Program-made: the position numbers and the translations under genes
The notes under the pieces: generated by a model
Seen by the model: only the letters and a program-made list of their open reading frames with translations
The model's database searches: none
What the model was told of the DNA's origin: nothing
NCBI RefSeq assembly: GCF_033193315.1
Contig: NZ_CP136187.1
Location: 868,001-932,000, forward strand
Length of the DNA stretch: 64,000 nucleotides
Reading direction: 5' to 3'
Source: Agathobaculum sp. NTUH-O15-33
GTDB lineage: Bacteria > Bacillota > Clostridia > Oscillospirales > Butyricicoccaceae
Part shown: one piece after another, positions 23,221 through 29,849 of the stretch
Numbering within the stretch: position 1 is the first letter of the stretch
Layout: every line of letters begins with the position of its first letter

Positions 23221-25068
23221 ATGAAGAAGTTTACCGCACTGCTGCTTATCGCGGCGGCGCTGATAACGGCGCAGCCGCTCGCCTTGGCGGCGGATGCGTC
23301 GGACGATGTGGTGCAGCAGGTGATCGTTTCCATCGGCATCATGACCGGCGACCAAAGCGGCGATATGAAGCTTGACAGCAACGTCACCCGCGCGGAGTTC
23401 GCCAAAATGCTGGTGAGCGCTTCCGTCTATAAGGATAAGGTCAGCTCGGCTTCCAACTCGTCGCCGTTTAAGGATGTGCCCTTTACGAACTGGGCGGCGG
23501 GCTATGTCAAAACCGCCGTGCAGCAGGGGTGGCTGACCGGCTATCTGGACGGCACCTACCGCCCGACGAATACCGTAACGCTGGAAGAAGCCGCGACCGG
23601 CTGCCTCAAGCTGCTCGGCTATACGACGGAGGATTTCGCGGGCTCCTATCCCTATGGCCAGCTGGCGCTTTACAAGTCGCTGGGGCTGGATAAGCGCGTC
23701 ACCGCCTCGCAGGGCGCGAGCATGACGCGGCGCAATATGATGTACCTGTTTTACAACCTGCTTTCGGCGGATACCAAGGAAGGTAAGCCCTATGGCGAAA
23801 CGCTGGGCTACACCATCGGCGCGGACGGCAGCGTGGACTATTTAAGCGTGCTCAGCGAATCGATGGAAGGCCCCTTTGTCGTTGAAAGCTCGCTGGATTC
23901 CATCGTGTCGTCGGCGGGCCGGACCGTTTACCGCAACGGCTACGCCTCCTCCGCCGATGCGATCAAAAAGTACGATGTGGTGTATTATACCGGCTCGTCC
24001 ATTTGGGCCTATGCCAACGCGGTCACCGGCACCTATCAGGCGGCGTCCCCCTCGGCGGCCTCGCCCACCTCGGTCACGGTGGCGGGCAACAGCTATACGC
24101 TCGGCACCGGGGAAGCGACGCTGTCCCTGTCCACGCTGGGCGAACTGAATATAGGCGATATCGTTACCCTGCTGCTGGGGCGGGACGGCGAGGTCGTGGC
24201 CGCGCTGTCGGCGGAGGATTACGCTTCTTCGCTCGCCGGGGTGGTTACGGCGGTCGGCTCGGCCACCTACCAGACCGCGGCGGGCAACCCGTATTCGGCG
24301 CGCACGGTCACCGTGCTGGCGACCGACGGCGTAAACTATACGGTGCCCTGCGATAAGACCTCCATCACAGAAGGCGACTTCGTGTCCATCGGTTTCGGCT
24401 CGTCCGGAACCGATGTTTCTATCCTGACCTCTTCCAAGGTGACGGGCAAGGTATCGGGCCGTAATATCGGCAGCAAGACCTTCGCGCAGGACGCGCGCAT
24501 ACTGGATGTGCGTGATGAAATGGGCGTTCGCGTTTACGTGTCCCGCCTGAACGGGGCCACGCTCGAATCGAGCGATGTGCGCGGCTACCGCGAGAACGAA
24601 GCGGGCGAGATTACCGATTTGATTCTCAATGATTTCACGGGCGATCTGTACAGCTACGGCATTATCACGAGCGCCCGCGAGCAATCCGCCAGCATGAATC
24701 TTTCGGGCAGCTATACCTATTTGGTCGCGGGCGAGGAAAAAAAGCTGTCCACCAACGGCTCCACCCTTGGCGCGGTCAGCGGCCCCGCGCGGCTGACGAT
24801 CGAAAACGGCACGCTCACGTCGGTGCGCTCGCTCGAACGCATCAAGGACCCGGATTCCATTACGCTGCTCGGCGTGGAAAAGGATGGGGAAAGCCATCTG
24901 TTCGCGGATGATTGCGCGGTTTATTTGTACCAGAACAGTGTGTACAGCCTGTTTTCGCTGACCGAGCTGCGCAATAATTTAGACAGCTACGGCATGACCG
25001 CTTATTATGATAAAGAAACCGTGGACGGCGGCCGCATCCGCATCGTCGTCGCGCGCCCCAAAACGTAG
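23221..25068 (+). CDS. Exported SLH-domain protein in the efflux operon
   Basis: 615 residues, signal peptide ending near ALAADAS. Two to three S-layer homology motifs occupy ~30-190 (SNVTRAEFAKMLVSASVY, DVPFTNWAAGYVKTAVQQGW, TNTVTLEEAATGCLKLLG). The remaining ~400 residues are a Ser/Thr/Gly-rich beta region without a recognised domain. GGGAGGA lies before the ATG, 14 bases after the permease stop, so it is the last gene of the efflux operon. SLH motifs bind pyruvylated wall polymer, which the CsaB fusion at 61-63 kb could make. It may hold the transporter assembly to the wall or stiffen the envelope (inference). Confidence 0.88.
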   Translation: MKKFTALLLIAAALITAQPLALAADASDDVVQQVIVSIGIMTGDQSGDMKLDSNVTRAEFAKMLVSASVYKDKVSSASNSSPFKDVPFTNWAAGYVKTAVQQGWLTGYLDGTYRPTNTVTLEEAATGCLKLLGYTTEDFAGSYPYGQLALYKSLGLDKRVTASQGASMTRRNMMYLFYNLLSADTKEGKPYGETLGYTIGADGSVDYLSVLSESMEGPFVVESSLDSIVSSAGRTVYRNGYASSADAIKKYDVVYYTGSSIWAYANAVTGTYQAASPSAASPTSVTVAGNSYTLGTGEATLSLSTLGELNIGDIVTLLLGRDGEVVAALSAEDYASSLAGVVTAVGSATYQTAAGNPYSARTVTVLATDGVNYTVPCDKTSITEGDFVSIGFGSSGTDVSILTSSKVTGKVSGRNIGSKTFAQDARILDVRDEMGVRVYVSRLNGATLESSDVRGYRENEAGEITDLILNDFTGDLYSYGIITSAREQSASMNLSGSYTYLVAGEEKKLSTNGSTLGAVSGPARLTIENGTLTSVRSLERIKDPDSITLLGVEKDGESHLFADDCAVYLYQNSVYSLFSLTELRNNLDSYGMTAYYDKETVDGGRIRIVVARPKT

Positions 25069-25147
25069 GCGGTTCGCTTCGCTCACAGGCGGCAGCCGCG
25101 GGAACTCGTCTAAATGTAGGGCGGTGTGACCTCACCCCGCCGTCGAC

Positions 25148-25225
25148 GGTGGTTCGCTTCGCTCACAATGAAATGCGCGGCGGTAGCCGCGGGCGGCCGC
25201 GTGGGGTCACGCGGCCCTACGCAAG
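25148..25225 (+). repeat. 78-bp dispersed repeat, left copy
   Basis: Starts GGTGGTTCGCTTCGCTCAC and ends CGCGGCCCTACGCAAG; it contains a GGCCGCGTG-GGGT-CACGCGGCC hairpin. A copy with three mismatches is at 26417-26494 in the same orientation, so the two flank the peptide array. A fragment of the same family lies at 25072-25104. Confidence 0.8.
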
Positions 25226-25318
25226 ATATGCAAAGTGACCGCCCATCCCTCACAAAGATAGCGGTCACTAAGACTAGTTATTGAGGGCTAACCGTCTGCC
25301 TGACAGTGCCCCTTTTGT
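25222..25318 (-). ncRNA. Orphan antitoxin-like RNA (unit 0)
   Basis: Minus strand promoter -35 TTGACA (25348-25353), 17 bp, -10 TATACT (25325-25330). The expected transcript runs left to a hairpin AGTGACCGC (25234-25242) / GCGGTCACT (25261-25269), the same design as the three antisense RNAs to the right. No 28-codon peptide gene faces it; the space to the left is occupied by the 78-bp repeat. The T tract after the hairpin is poor. Confidence 0.55.
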
Positions 25319-25384
25319 ATCTATAGTATACCCACGCCAAGCGGGTTTGTCAAGCCGTCCATAGGGGCGGTGTTTGCCGCTTGC

Positions 25385-25413
25385 TTGCGTAATTTGTCGG
25401 CATCTGCTATACT
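25385..25413 (+). promoter_or_regulatory. Toxin promoter, unit 1
   Basis: -35 TTGCGT (25385-25390), 17 bp, -10 TATACT (25408-25413). Identical elements occur at 25724-25752 and 26061-26089 before the other two peptide genes. Confidence 0.75.
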
Positions 25414-25486
25414 CAGATTAGGCGCAGCCGTGCCCAGCGGTTGGCGGTTATTCCCACCTCATCCCATTAGAGGGGAGGTGGTGCTT

Positions 25487-25573
25487 ATGGTTACTTATGC
25501 AGAGCTGTTCCAGCTTCTGCTTGTGCTCATAGCATTTGCTGGTCTGATCATTCAGATAAGCAAAAGAAAATGA
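25487..25573 (+). CDS. 28-residue hydrophobic peptide, type I toxin-like (copy 1)
   Basis: ATG with GGGAGG 8 bases upstream. The peptide begins MVTYAELFQL, has a central hydrophobic helix and ends IIQISKRK: one membrane segment plus a basic tail. This is the form of the putative holin-like (Hol-Tox) and TxpA/BsrG families of type I toxins, which damage or depolarise the membrane when overproduced. The stop codon lies inside the terminator stem. Expression should be held down by the convergent antisense RNA at 25562-25657. The amino-acid sequence is identical in all three copies. Confidence 0.8.
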   Translation: MVTYAELFQLLLVLIAFAGLIIQISKRK

Positions 25574-25657
25574 CCGCCCCCACTCCCCAGTGATGCGGTC
25601 ATTTCTTTTGACTAAAGTCTAACGGGGGTAACCGTCAACCGGCTGCGCCCCTTTTGT
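25562..25657 (-). ncRNA. Antisense antitoxin RNA, unit 1
   Basis: Promoter -35 TTGACA (25687-25692), 17 bp, -10 TATACT (25664-25669). The RNA would run left for ~95 nt to the hairpin AAATGACCGC (25568-25577) / GCGGTCATTT (25595-25604) followed by TCTTTTG. The same hairpin ends the toxin mRNA from the other side, so the two transcripts overlap by ~50 nt at their 3' ends, including the last toxin codons. Confidence 0.7.
25568..25610. terminator. Shared bidirectional terminator of toxin and antitoxin, unit 1
   Basis: 10-bp stem AAATGACCGC / GCGGTCATTT with a TCTTTTG tail on each strand. Equivalent hairpins: 25906-25942 (unit 2) and 26244-26282 (unit 3, 9-bp stem). Loops differ between units while stems are conserved. 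Confidence 0.8.
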
Positions 25658-25824
25658 ATCTCTAGTATACCCGCGCCGAGCGTGTTTGTCAAGCCGTCCA
25701 TAGGGGCGGTGTTTGCCGCTTGCTTGCGTAATTTGTCGGCATCTGCTATACTCAGATTAGGCGCAGCCGTGCCCAGCGGTTGGCGGTTATTCCACCTCAT
25801 CCCATTAGAGGGGAGGTGGTGCTT

Positions 25825-25911
25825 ATGGTTACTTATGCAGAGCTGTTTCAGCTTCTGCTTGTGCTCATAGCATTTGCCGGTCTGATCATTCAGATAAGCA
25901 AAAGAAAATGA
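25825..25911 (+). CDS. 28-residue hydrophobic peptide, type I toxin-like (copy 2)
   Basis: Same protein as copy 1 with only silent changes (for example TTT for TTC in the LFQL part). Promoter TTGCGT-17-TATACT at 25724-25752; GGGAGG before the ATG. The leader has one base fewer than copies 1 and 3 (TTCCACC against TTCCCACC) just before the ribosome site. Silent differences with an unchanged peptide suggest the protein is under selection. Confidence 0.8.
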   Translation: MVTYAELFQLLLVLIAFAGLIIQISKRK

Positions 25912-25993
25912 CCGCCCTCACTACCAAATGATGCGGTCATTTCTTTTGACGTAAATTTTGGGAGTAACCGTCAATCGGCTGCGCCCTTTTTAT
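25899..25993 (-). ncRNA. Antisense antitoxin RNA, unit 2
   Basis: Promoter -35 TTGACA (26024-26029), 18 bp, -10 TATACT (26000-26005); ends at the hairpin 25906-25942. Overlaps the 3' end of peptide copy 2. Confidence 0.7.
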
Positions 25994-26162
25994 ACCTCTA
26001 GTATACCTCGCGCCGAGCGTGTTTGTCAAGCCGTCCATAGGGGCGGTGTTTGCCGCTTGCTTGCGTAATTTGTCGGCATCTGCTATACTTTGTTTAGGCG
26101 CAGCCGTGCCCAGCGGTTGGCGGTTATTCCCACCTCATCCCATTAGAGGGGAGGTGGTGCTT

Positions 26163-26249
26163 ATGGTTACTTACGCAGAGCTGTTCCAGCTTCTGCTTGT
26201 GCTCATAGCATTTGCCGGTCTGATCATTCAGATAAGCAAAAGAAAATGA
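26163..26249 (+). CDS. 28-residue hydrophobic peptide, type I toxin-like (copy 3)
   Basis: Again the identical 28 residues with silent changes (TAC for TAT in VTYAE). Promoter at 26061-26089, ribosome site GGGAGG. Bases around the expected transcription start differ from the other copies (TATACTTTGTTTAGG against TATACTCAGATTAGG). Confidence 0.8.
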   Translation: MVTYAELFQLLLVLIAFAGLIIQISKRK

Positions 26250-26333
26250 CCGCCCTACCCTTCCAAAAGTAAACGGTCATTTCTTTTGACATAGATTTTG
26301 GGAGTAACCGTCAATCGGCTGCGCCCTTTTTAT
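26237..26333 (-). ncRNA. Antisense antitoxin RNA, unit 3
   Basis: Promoter -35 TTGACA (26364-26369), 18 bp, -10 TATACT (26340-26345); ends at the hairpin 26244-26282. 5' half nearly identical to unit 2. Confidence 0.7.
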
Positions 26334-26416
26334 ACCTCTAGTATACCTCGCGCCGAGCGTGTTTGTCAAGCCGTCCATAGGGGCGGTTTTTGTTTTGCTT
26401 ACGATAAAATGCGACT

Positions 26417-26494
26417 GGTGGTTCGCTCCGCTCACAATGAAATACGCGGCAGTAGCCGCGGGCGGCCGCGTGGGGTCACGCGGCCCTACGCAAG
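26417..26494 (+). repeat. 78-bp dispersed repeat, right copy
   Basis: 75 of 78 bases match the copy at 25148-25225. It interrupts what would be the fourth peptide unit, just after its promoter-proximal part. Confidence 0.8.
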
Positions 26495-26549
26495 GGTGGA
26501 AAGCTCGCCGTTGTGAAAGGCGGGTGCCCCACCCCGCCGCAGTATCGGC

Positions 26550-26792
26550 TTACAAAGTTGCAAGTTCCTCCTTGCAGTGCTTACATATGTATTTGCCATC
26601 AAATAAAATTACATTACTAGCATTGCCACAAAATACACAACCGGGTTCGTACTTTTTCAGTATAATTAGATCGCCGTCTACGAAAATCTCAAGTAAACTA
26701 TTTATCTGAATATCTAGGGTTCGTCGTAGCTTCATGGGAATAACAAGACGGCCCAATACGTCTAGTTTACGTACAACGCCAGTAGATTTCAT
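26550..26792 (-). CDS. AbrB/SpoVT-type DNA-binding protein with zinc ribbon
   Basis: 80 residues. The first ~48 form a SpoVT/AbrB swapped-hairpin domain (STGVVRKLDVLGRLVIPMKL, then ILEIFVDGDLIIL-like strand). The tail carries CVFCGN and CKHCKEEL, a four-Cys zinc ribbon, a combination common in Clostridia. A transition-state-type regulator. It starts 1 base after the stop of the 110-residue gene, so they form an operon. The whole stretch is clearly richer in A+T than the flanks. Confidence 0.88.
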   Translation of the reverse strand: MKSTGVVRKLDVLGRLVIPMKLRRTLDIQINSLLEIFVDGDLIILKKYEPGCVFCGNASNVILFDGKYICKHCKEELATL

Positions 26793-26793
26793 G

Positions 26794-27126
26794 TTATAAC
26801 CCCTCTTTTAATATTTTATCTTCAACTACTTTCTTCAAATCAGCTTGACTCATATTGTTCTCGGCTAATAATTGCATTAATATAATGACTGTTGAAATCA
26901 TGGATTCAATAATTTGTTCGTCGGTTAGTTGACTTGTCATGCATATTAATTGTTCGCATGCAAGTAATGCTGCCGAGTTAGGATTGCTGCATTGAAAACT
27001 TAATACCATTCTATCAATAACTTCACCGATGGATAATTCTAAGGATTCTACATCTTTTTGCAAGCAACGGTATGTTTGGTTTAAAAGCGTTACTTCAATC
27101 GTTGTAAGCTGAGCTTGTTCTGACAT
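26794..27126 (-). CDS. 110-residue helical protein of unknown function
   Basis: All-helical, acidic (IEVTLLNQTYRCLQKDVESL, MISTVIILMQLLAENNM), no recognised motif. First gene of the minus-strand operon with the AbrB protein; GGAGTAACTC precedes its ATG. Its promoter lies between the two palindromes at 27166 and 27205, so it should be under control of the divergent XRE protein. It might be a partner of the regulator (antirepressor or dimerisation partner), but that is only context. Confidence 0.7.
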   Translation of the reverse strand: MSEQAQLTTIEVTLLNQTYRCLQKDVESLELSIGEVIDRMVLSFQCSNPNSAALLACEQLICMTSQLTDEQIIESMISTVIILMQLLAENNMSQADLKKVVEDKILKEGL

Positions 27127-27165
27127 TTGAGTTACTCCTTTACGGCAACAAAAACGAATGTTTAC

Positions 27166-27186
27166 AAATAGGCAAATTGCCTATTT
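27166..27186. promoter_or_regulatory. Operator 1 of the XRE regulator (perfect 21-bp palindrome)
   Basis: AAATAGGCAA-A-TTGCCTATTT. Shares the core ATAGGC(A/G)A..TTGCC(T/C)AT with operator 2, 39 bp away centre to centre (about four helical turns). AT-rich promoter sequence lies between them. Confidence 0.8.
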
Positions 27187-27204
27187 AAATATAATATATT
27201 ATAA

Positions 27205-27229
27205 CCACATAGGCGATTTGCCCATGTGG
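27205..27229. promoter_or_regulatory. Operator 2 of the XRE regulator (imperfect 25-bp palindrome)
   Basis: CCACATAGGCGA-T-TTGCCCATGTGG, two mismatched pairs. The paired sites in a divergent intergenic region resemble phage and ICE switch regions. Confidence 0.78.
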
Positions 27230-27287
27230 ATTGTTTTCAATTAAACTATATTCCGGTAAAATAAGTTTATTAAAGGTGGTGAGCTTT

Positions 27288-27641
27288 ATGGTTCCGCATG
27301 AAGTGGATTTTAAAAAGATAGGCGCAAGAATTAGAAAGCTGCGTATTAAACAGGGACTTACACAAAGTGAACTTGGGGAAATGATCGGTTGCTCCAATAA
27401 CCATTTAAGTCATGTGGAGACAGCACAGAATAAAGTGTCGTTGACATTGCTCCTGCGTCTTTCCTATGCTTTGGAGATAAGCCTTGATTATTTCCTGCTG
27501 GATACGCCGTTTGCACGACCGGAAGCGATAATCAATACCGAAATTGCGGGGAAACTGTCTCGGTGCTCATCAGCAACGCTTGTCGCGGTAAGCCGCATGA
27601 TAGACACACTATTGGAACAGCAAGATAGCATGTCTGAGTAA
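27288..27641 (+). CDS. XRE/Cro-CI helix-turn-helix regulator
   Basis: 117 residues from the ATG at 27288 (AAAGGTGG upstream). The HTH is IGARIRKLRIKQGLTQSELG followed by EMIGCSNNHLSHVETAQNKV; the rest (LLLRLSYALEISLDYFLLD and a helical tail) is a short dimerisation part. Divergent from the 110-residue/AbrB operon with two palindromes between them, so it probably represses both. Confidence 0.88.
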   Translation: MVPHEVDFKKIGARIRKLRIKQGLTQSELGEMIGCSNNHLSHVETAQNKVSLTLLLRLSYALEISLDYFLLDTPFARPEAIINTEIAGKLSRCSSATLVAVSRMIDTLLEQQDSMSE

Positions 27642-27662
27642 TTTAAGATATAAGATATCCTA

Positions 27663-27831
27663 GGGCCTGTCGCAAAATGGAAAAATACTTGATTGTCATT
27701 CTGAACGAAGTGAAGAATCTCGCGCGAACGCGCGGATATGCGTGGAAATCGCGCGTTCGCGCGAGATTCTTCGTCGCTTTGCTCCTCAGAATGACAAGGT
27801 TTAAGGGCGTTTTTTATTTTGCAACAGGCCC
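27663..27831. repeat. MITE-like nested palindromic element, copy 2
   Basis: Outer inverted repeats GGGCCTGTCGCAAAAT (27663-27678) / ATTTTGCAACAGGCCC (27816-27831), one mismatch. Core palindrome 27694-27796 bounded by TGTCATTCTGA / TCAGAATGACA. Its right arm corresponds to the left arm of copy 1, so the copies are in opposite orientation. It occupies most of the 368-base gap between two regulator genes. Confidence 0.8.
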
Positions 27832-28009
27832 GTTTACTTGTTTTTCCGCGCAATGCTAATAGCATTCATGAGTTATAACTCCTACCCTAAATATTGTTTC
27901 CGCGCTTGCTTGAGAATAAATAGTTACCCTGATAAAAGGATACCCTATAATATGGGGAATGTCAAGAAGGTAGTCCGTTGATACAATAACACCAATAGGA
28001 GGTGAGCGC

Positions 28010-28294
28010 GTGGACGATTTTAAAAGTATAATTAGTTATAAAACACAAGAATACGGTAATATCAAAGTAAAGCTGGCAGAAATGCTGGAAGCTAAAGGCA
28101 TTACAAGAAATCGCTTGCGAACGCTTACCGGTATCAAATACGAAGTAATTGATCGCTACTATAAAGCAGCTAATATTGAAATGGTAGATTTAGATTTCTT
28201 TTCAAAAGTGTGCTTTGTTCTCGATTGTGAAATTCAAGACTTACTAGAATACCAACGGCCAAAAGCAAAAGAAGACGATTCAGATGTCTCATGA
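28010..28294 (+). CDS. Small helix-turn-helix protein (Cro/CI type)
   Basis: 94 residues from a GTG at 28010 behind AGGAGGTGAG. The domain IKVKLAEMLEAKGITRNRL followed by RTLTGIKYEVIDRYYK and DLDFFSKVCFVLDCEIQDLL is the compact HTH of the Cro/CI (HTH_26) group. Low GC like the neighbouring regulators. A -10 TATAAT is at 27946-27951. The stop codon lies in the terminator stem. Confidence 0.82.
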   Translation: MDDFKSIISYKTQEYGNIKVKLAEMLEAKGITRNRLRTLTGIKYEVIDRYYKAANIEMVDLDFFSKVCFVLDCEIQDLLEYQRPKAKEDDSDVS

Positions 28295-28316
28295 CATATT
28301 GAATCGTCTTCTTTTG
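28271..28316 (+). terminator. Terminator after the small HTH gene
   Basis: 12-bp perfect stem GAAGACGATTCA (28271-28282) / TGAATCGTCTTC (28300-28311) with an inner ATGTC/GACAT pair, then TTTTG. Confidence 0.88.
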
Positions 28317-28451
28317 TTGTTAGAAAAGGCATAAAAGCTGTAACGATATAATAAGGAGAAATTCGGCGTTTTTTCTTTCCCTATTCTTGCATTTTTCGTT
28401 CAAACGGCCTATAATGGGGAACGGATTTGTATGAAAAAGGGGAGCGGCACG

Positions 28452-28931
28452 ATGCCTTTGGTCAAAACGAATGTGATGCGGATATTGGAGCAGCATAAGA
28501 TACCGTATACTGCGCATGAATATCCCTATGGCAAGGACGCGGTGGATGGGGAAACGGTCGCGCGGATGCTGGGGCAGGACCCGGCGCGCGTGTTCAAAAC
28601 GCTCGTCGCGCGCGGCAAATCGGGCGGTTATCATGTGTTCGCCGTGCCGGTGGACAAGGAACTCGATTTGAAGAAAGCGGCCAAAGCGGCGGGCGAAAAG
28701 GCGGTGGAATTAATCCACGTGAAGGAGCTGCTGCCGCTTACCGGTTATGTGCGCGGCGGCTGCTCGCCGGTGGGCATGAAAAAAGCGTTTTCTACCGTTT
28801 TCGACGCTTCCGCCGCGGCGCAGGAGACTATAATGGTATCGGCTGGAAAAATAGGCTATCAGGTGGAGTGCGCGCCGCAGGCGCTGGCCGCCCTTGTCCG
28901 CGCGGACTTCGCGCCCGTTACGGCAGATTAA
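28452..28931 (+). CDS. ybaK: Cys-tRNA(Pro)/Cys-tRNA(Cys) deacylase
   Basis: 159 residues from the ATG at 28452 (GGGGAG 8 bases upstream). YbaK/EbsC fold: HKIPYTAHEYPYGKDAVDG, ARVFKTLVARGKSGGYHVFAVPVD with the conserved catalytic Lys, and LTGYVRGGCSPVGMKKAF. It removes Cys wrongly loaded on tRNA(Pro). Ends 14 bases into the convergent gene. Confidence 0.93.
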   Translation: MPLVKTNVMRILEQHKIPYTAHEYPYGKDAVDGETVARMLGQDPARVFKTLVARGKSGGYHVFAVPVDKELDLKKAAKAAGEKAVELIHVKELLPLTGYVRGGCSPVGMKKAFSTVFDASAAAQETIMVSAGKIGYQVECAPQALAALVRADFAPVTAD

Positions 28932-29688
28932 GCAGCCGTTCGGCGTCCGGGTAGAGCGCGAACACCGTGCGCACCCCGCAGCCGGATAATTGGGCCAGCT
29001 TGGCCTGCATGGTCGTATCGTCGTCGAATAAGACGAAATGCGCGCGGCTGTTTTCATCCGTGTATGTAAAATATTTGGCGCACAGCTCGCGCGAAAAAAA
29101 GGTTTGCGAGCCGGTGCGGTTCAGCAGCGCCTGCCGTTCTTCCGGCGATAGCACGGTGCCGTCCGGCGTTTCGGAGGGCAGCACAAAATCGCTGGATACC
29201 GGGTGCAAAAAAGCCGCGATGCGCTTTGCGCCGTACATGCCCTGCAAGGAGGAGACCCGCTCGGTCAGGCTGCCGCCTGAAATAGCGGTATCCACCGTCA
29301 GCGTGGCGTGCTGCACAGCCTGTCTGCTGGCAATGGGCACGTAAAAAGGTATGTCCGCTTCAAAAAGCGCCTTGTCGATCGCGGCGAGCAGCTCGCGGCA
29401 TACCGGAACGTCGCGTTCAAAGTCCGCGAATACGCCAAGCGCTTCCGTGCGTTTGGCCTCGTAGGTCAGGTCGGCCGCGATGCGCGGGGCGTTTACCGTT
29501 TGCAGCTGGCGCGGTAGGTCGCACAGGCCAAGGTAGCTGCGCGCCTTGGCCGTGGGCAGTTGCGTGCGGCGCAGCGCGCCGTTTTCGGTTACGCCAAGGC
29601 AAAGGTGAAGCACCTTCAGGCCGCTTCCCGCCGCGCGCGCCGTATCCCGTCCGGTGCAAACCAGTACCATATTGTCGGTGAAATTCAT
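28918..29688 (-). CDS. Conserved protein of unknown function
   Basis: 256 residues from the ATG at 29688 (GGAGGGAAA upstream); the frame runs further up to 29772 without a ribosome site. Cytoplasmic, alpha/beta pattern (NMVLVCTGRDTARAAGSGLKV, ADIPFYVPIASRQAV, AHFVLFDDDTTMQAKLAQLS). I see no catalytic motif and do not recognise the family. Its 3' end overlaps ybaK by 14 bases. Confidence 0.75.
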   Translation of the reverse strand: MNFTDNMVLVCTGRDTARAAGSGLKVLHLCLGVTENGALRRTQLPTAKARSYLGLCDLPRQLQTVNAPRIAADLTYEAKRTEALGVFADFERDVPVCRELLAAIDKALFEADIPFYVPIASRQAVQHATLTVDTAISGGSLTERVSSLQGMYGAKRIAAFLHPVSSDFVLPSETPDGTVLSPEERQALLNRTGSQTFFSRELCAKYFTYTDENSRAHFVLFDDDTTMQAKLAQLSGCGVRTVFALYPDAERLLNLP

Positions 29689-29849
29689 GATCCGTTTCCC
29701 TCCGTTGACATCCATATTATTCGGGTGTATGATTTGCCGCCCCTTTCGCTTCAGGGGGTGCGCTGAAACCACTGGACTTTATTTTTAAAATCCCTTACAA
29801 TACAAGATATATGATGCATTTCGATTATTGAGAACGCAGGAGACACCGA

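Larger units (their letters stand above)
25421..26382. repeat. Tandem array of three 338-bp toxin-antitoxin units
   Basis: The start codons of the three peptides are exactly 338 bp apart (25487, 25825, 26163). Each unit holds a rightward promoter and peptide gene and a leftward antisense RNA. Unit ends are inverted: GGCGCAGCCG...GGTTGGCGGTTA on the left (25421-25450) and TAACCGTCAACC GGCTGCGCC on the right (25629-25649). The start of a fourth unit (GTCAAGCCGTCCATAGGGGC) is present at 26366-26385 and is then lost at the right 78-bp repeat. Confidence 0.85.

Noticed and set aside
25370..25486. 39-residue N-terminal extension of the first toxin-like peptide (and its equivalents in copies 2 and 3)
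   Set aside because: The promoter lies inside this stretch, and copy 2 has a one-base length change there that breaks the frame; the ribosome site clearly serves the ATG of the 28-residue peptide.
25421..26382. CRISPR array
   Set aside because: Repeats are 338 bp, contain coding sequence and promoters, and have no short unique spacers; no cas genes are near.
27677..27859. 60-residue ORF inside the palindromic element at 27.7 kb
   Set aside because: It is a translation of the palindrome arms; no ribosome site, and not present in the other copy.
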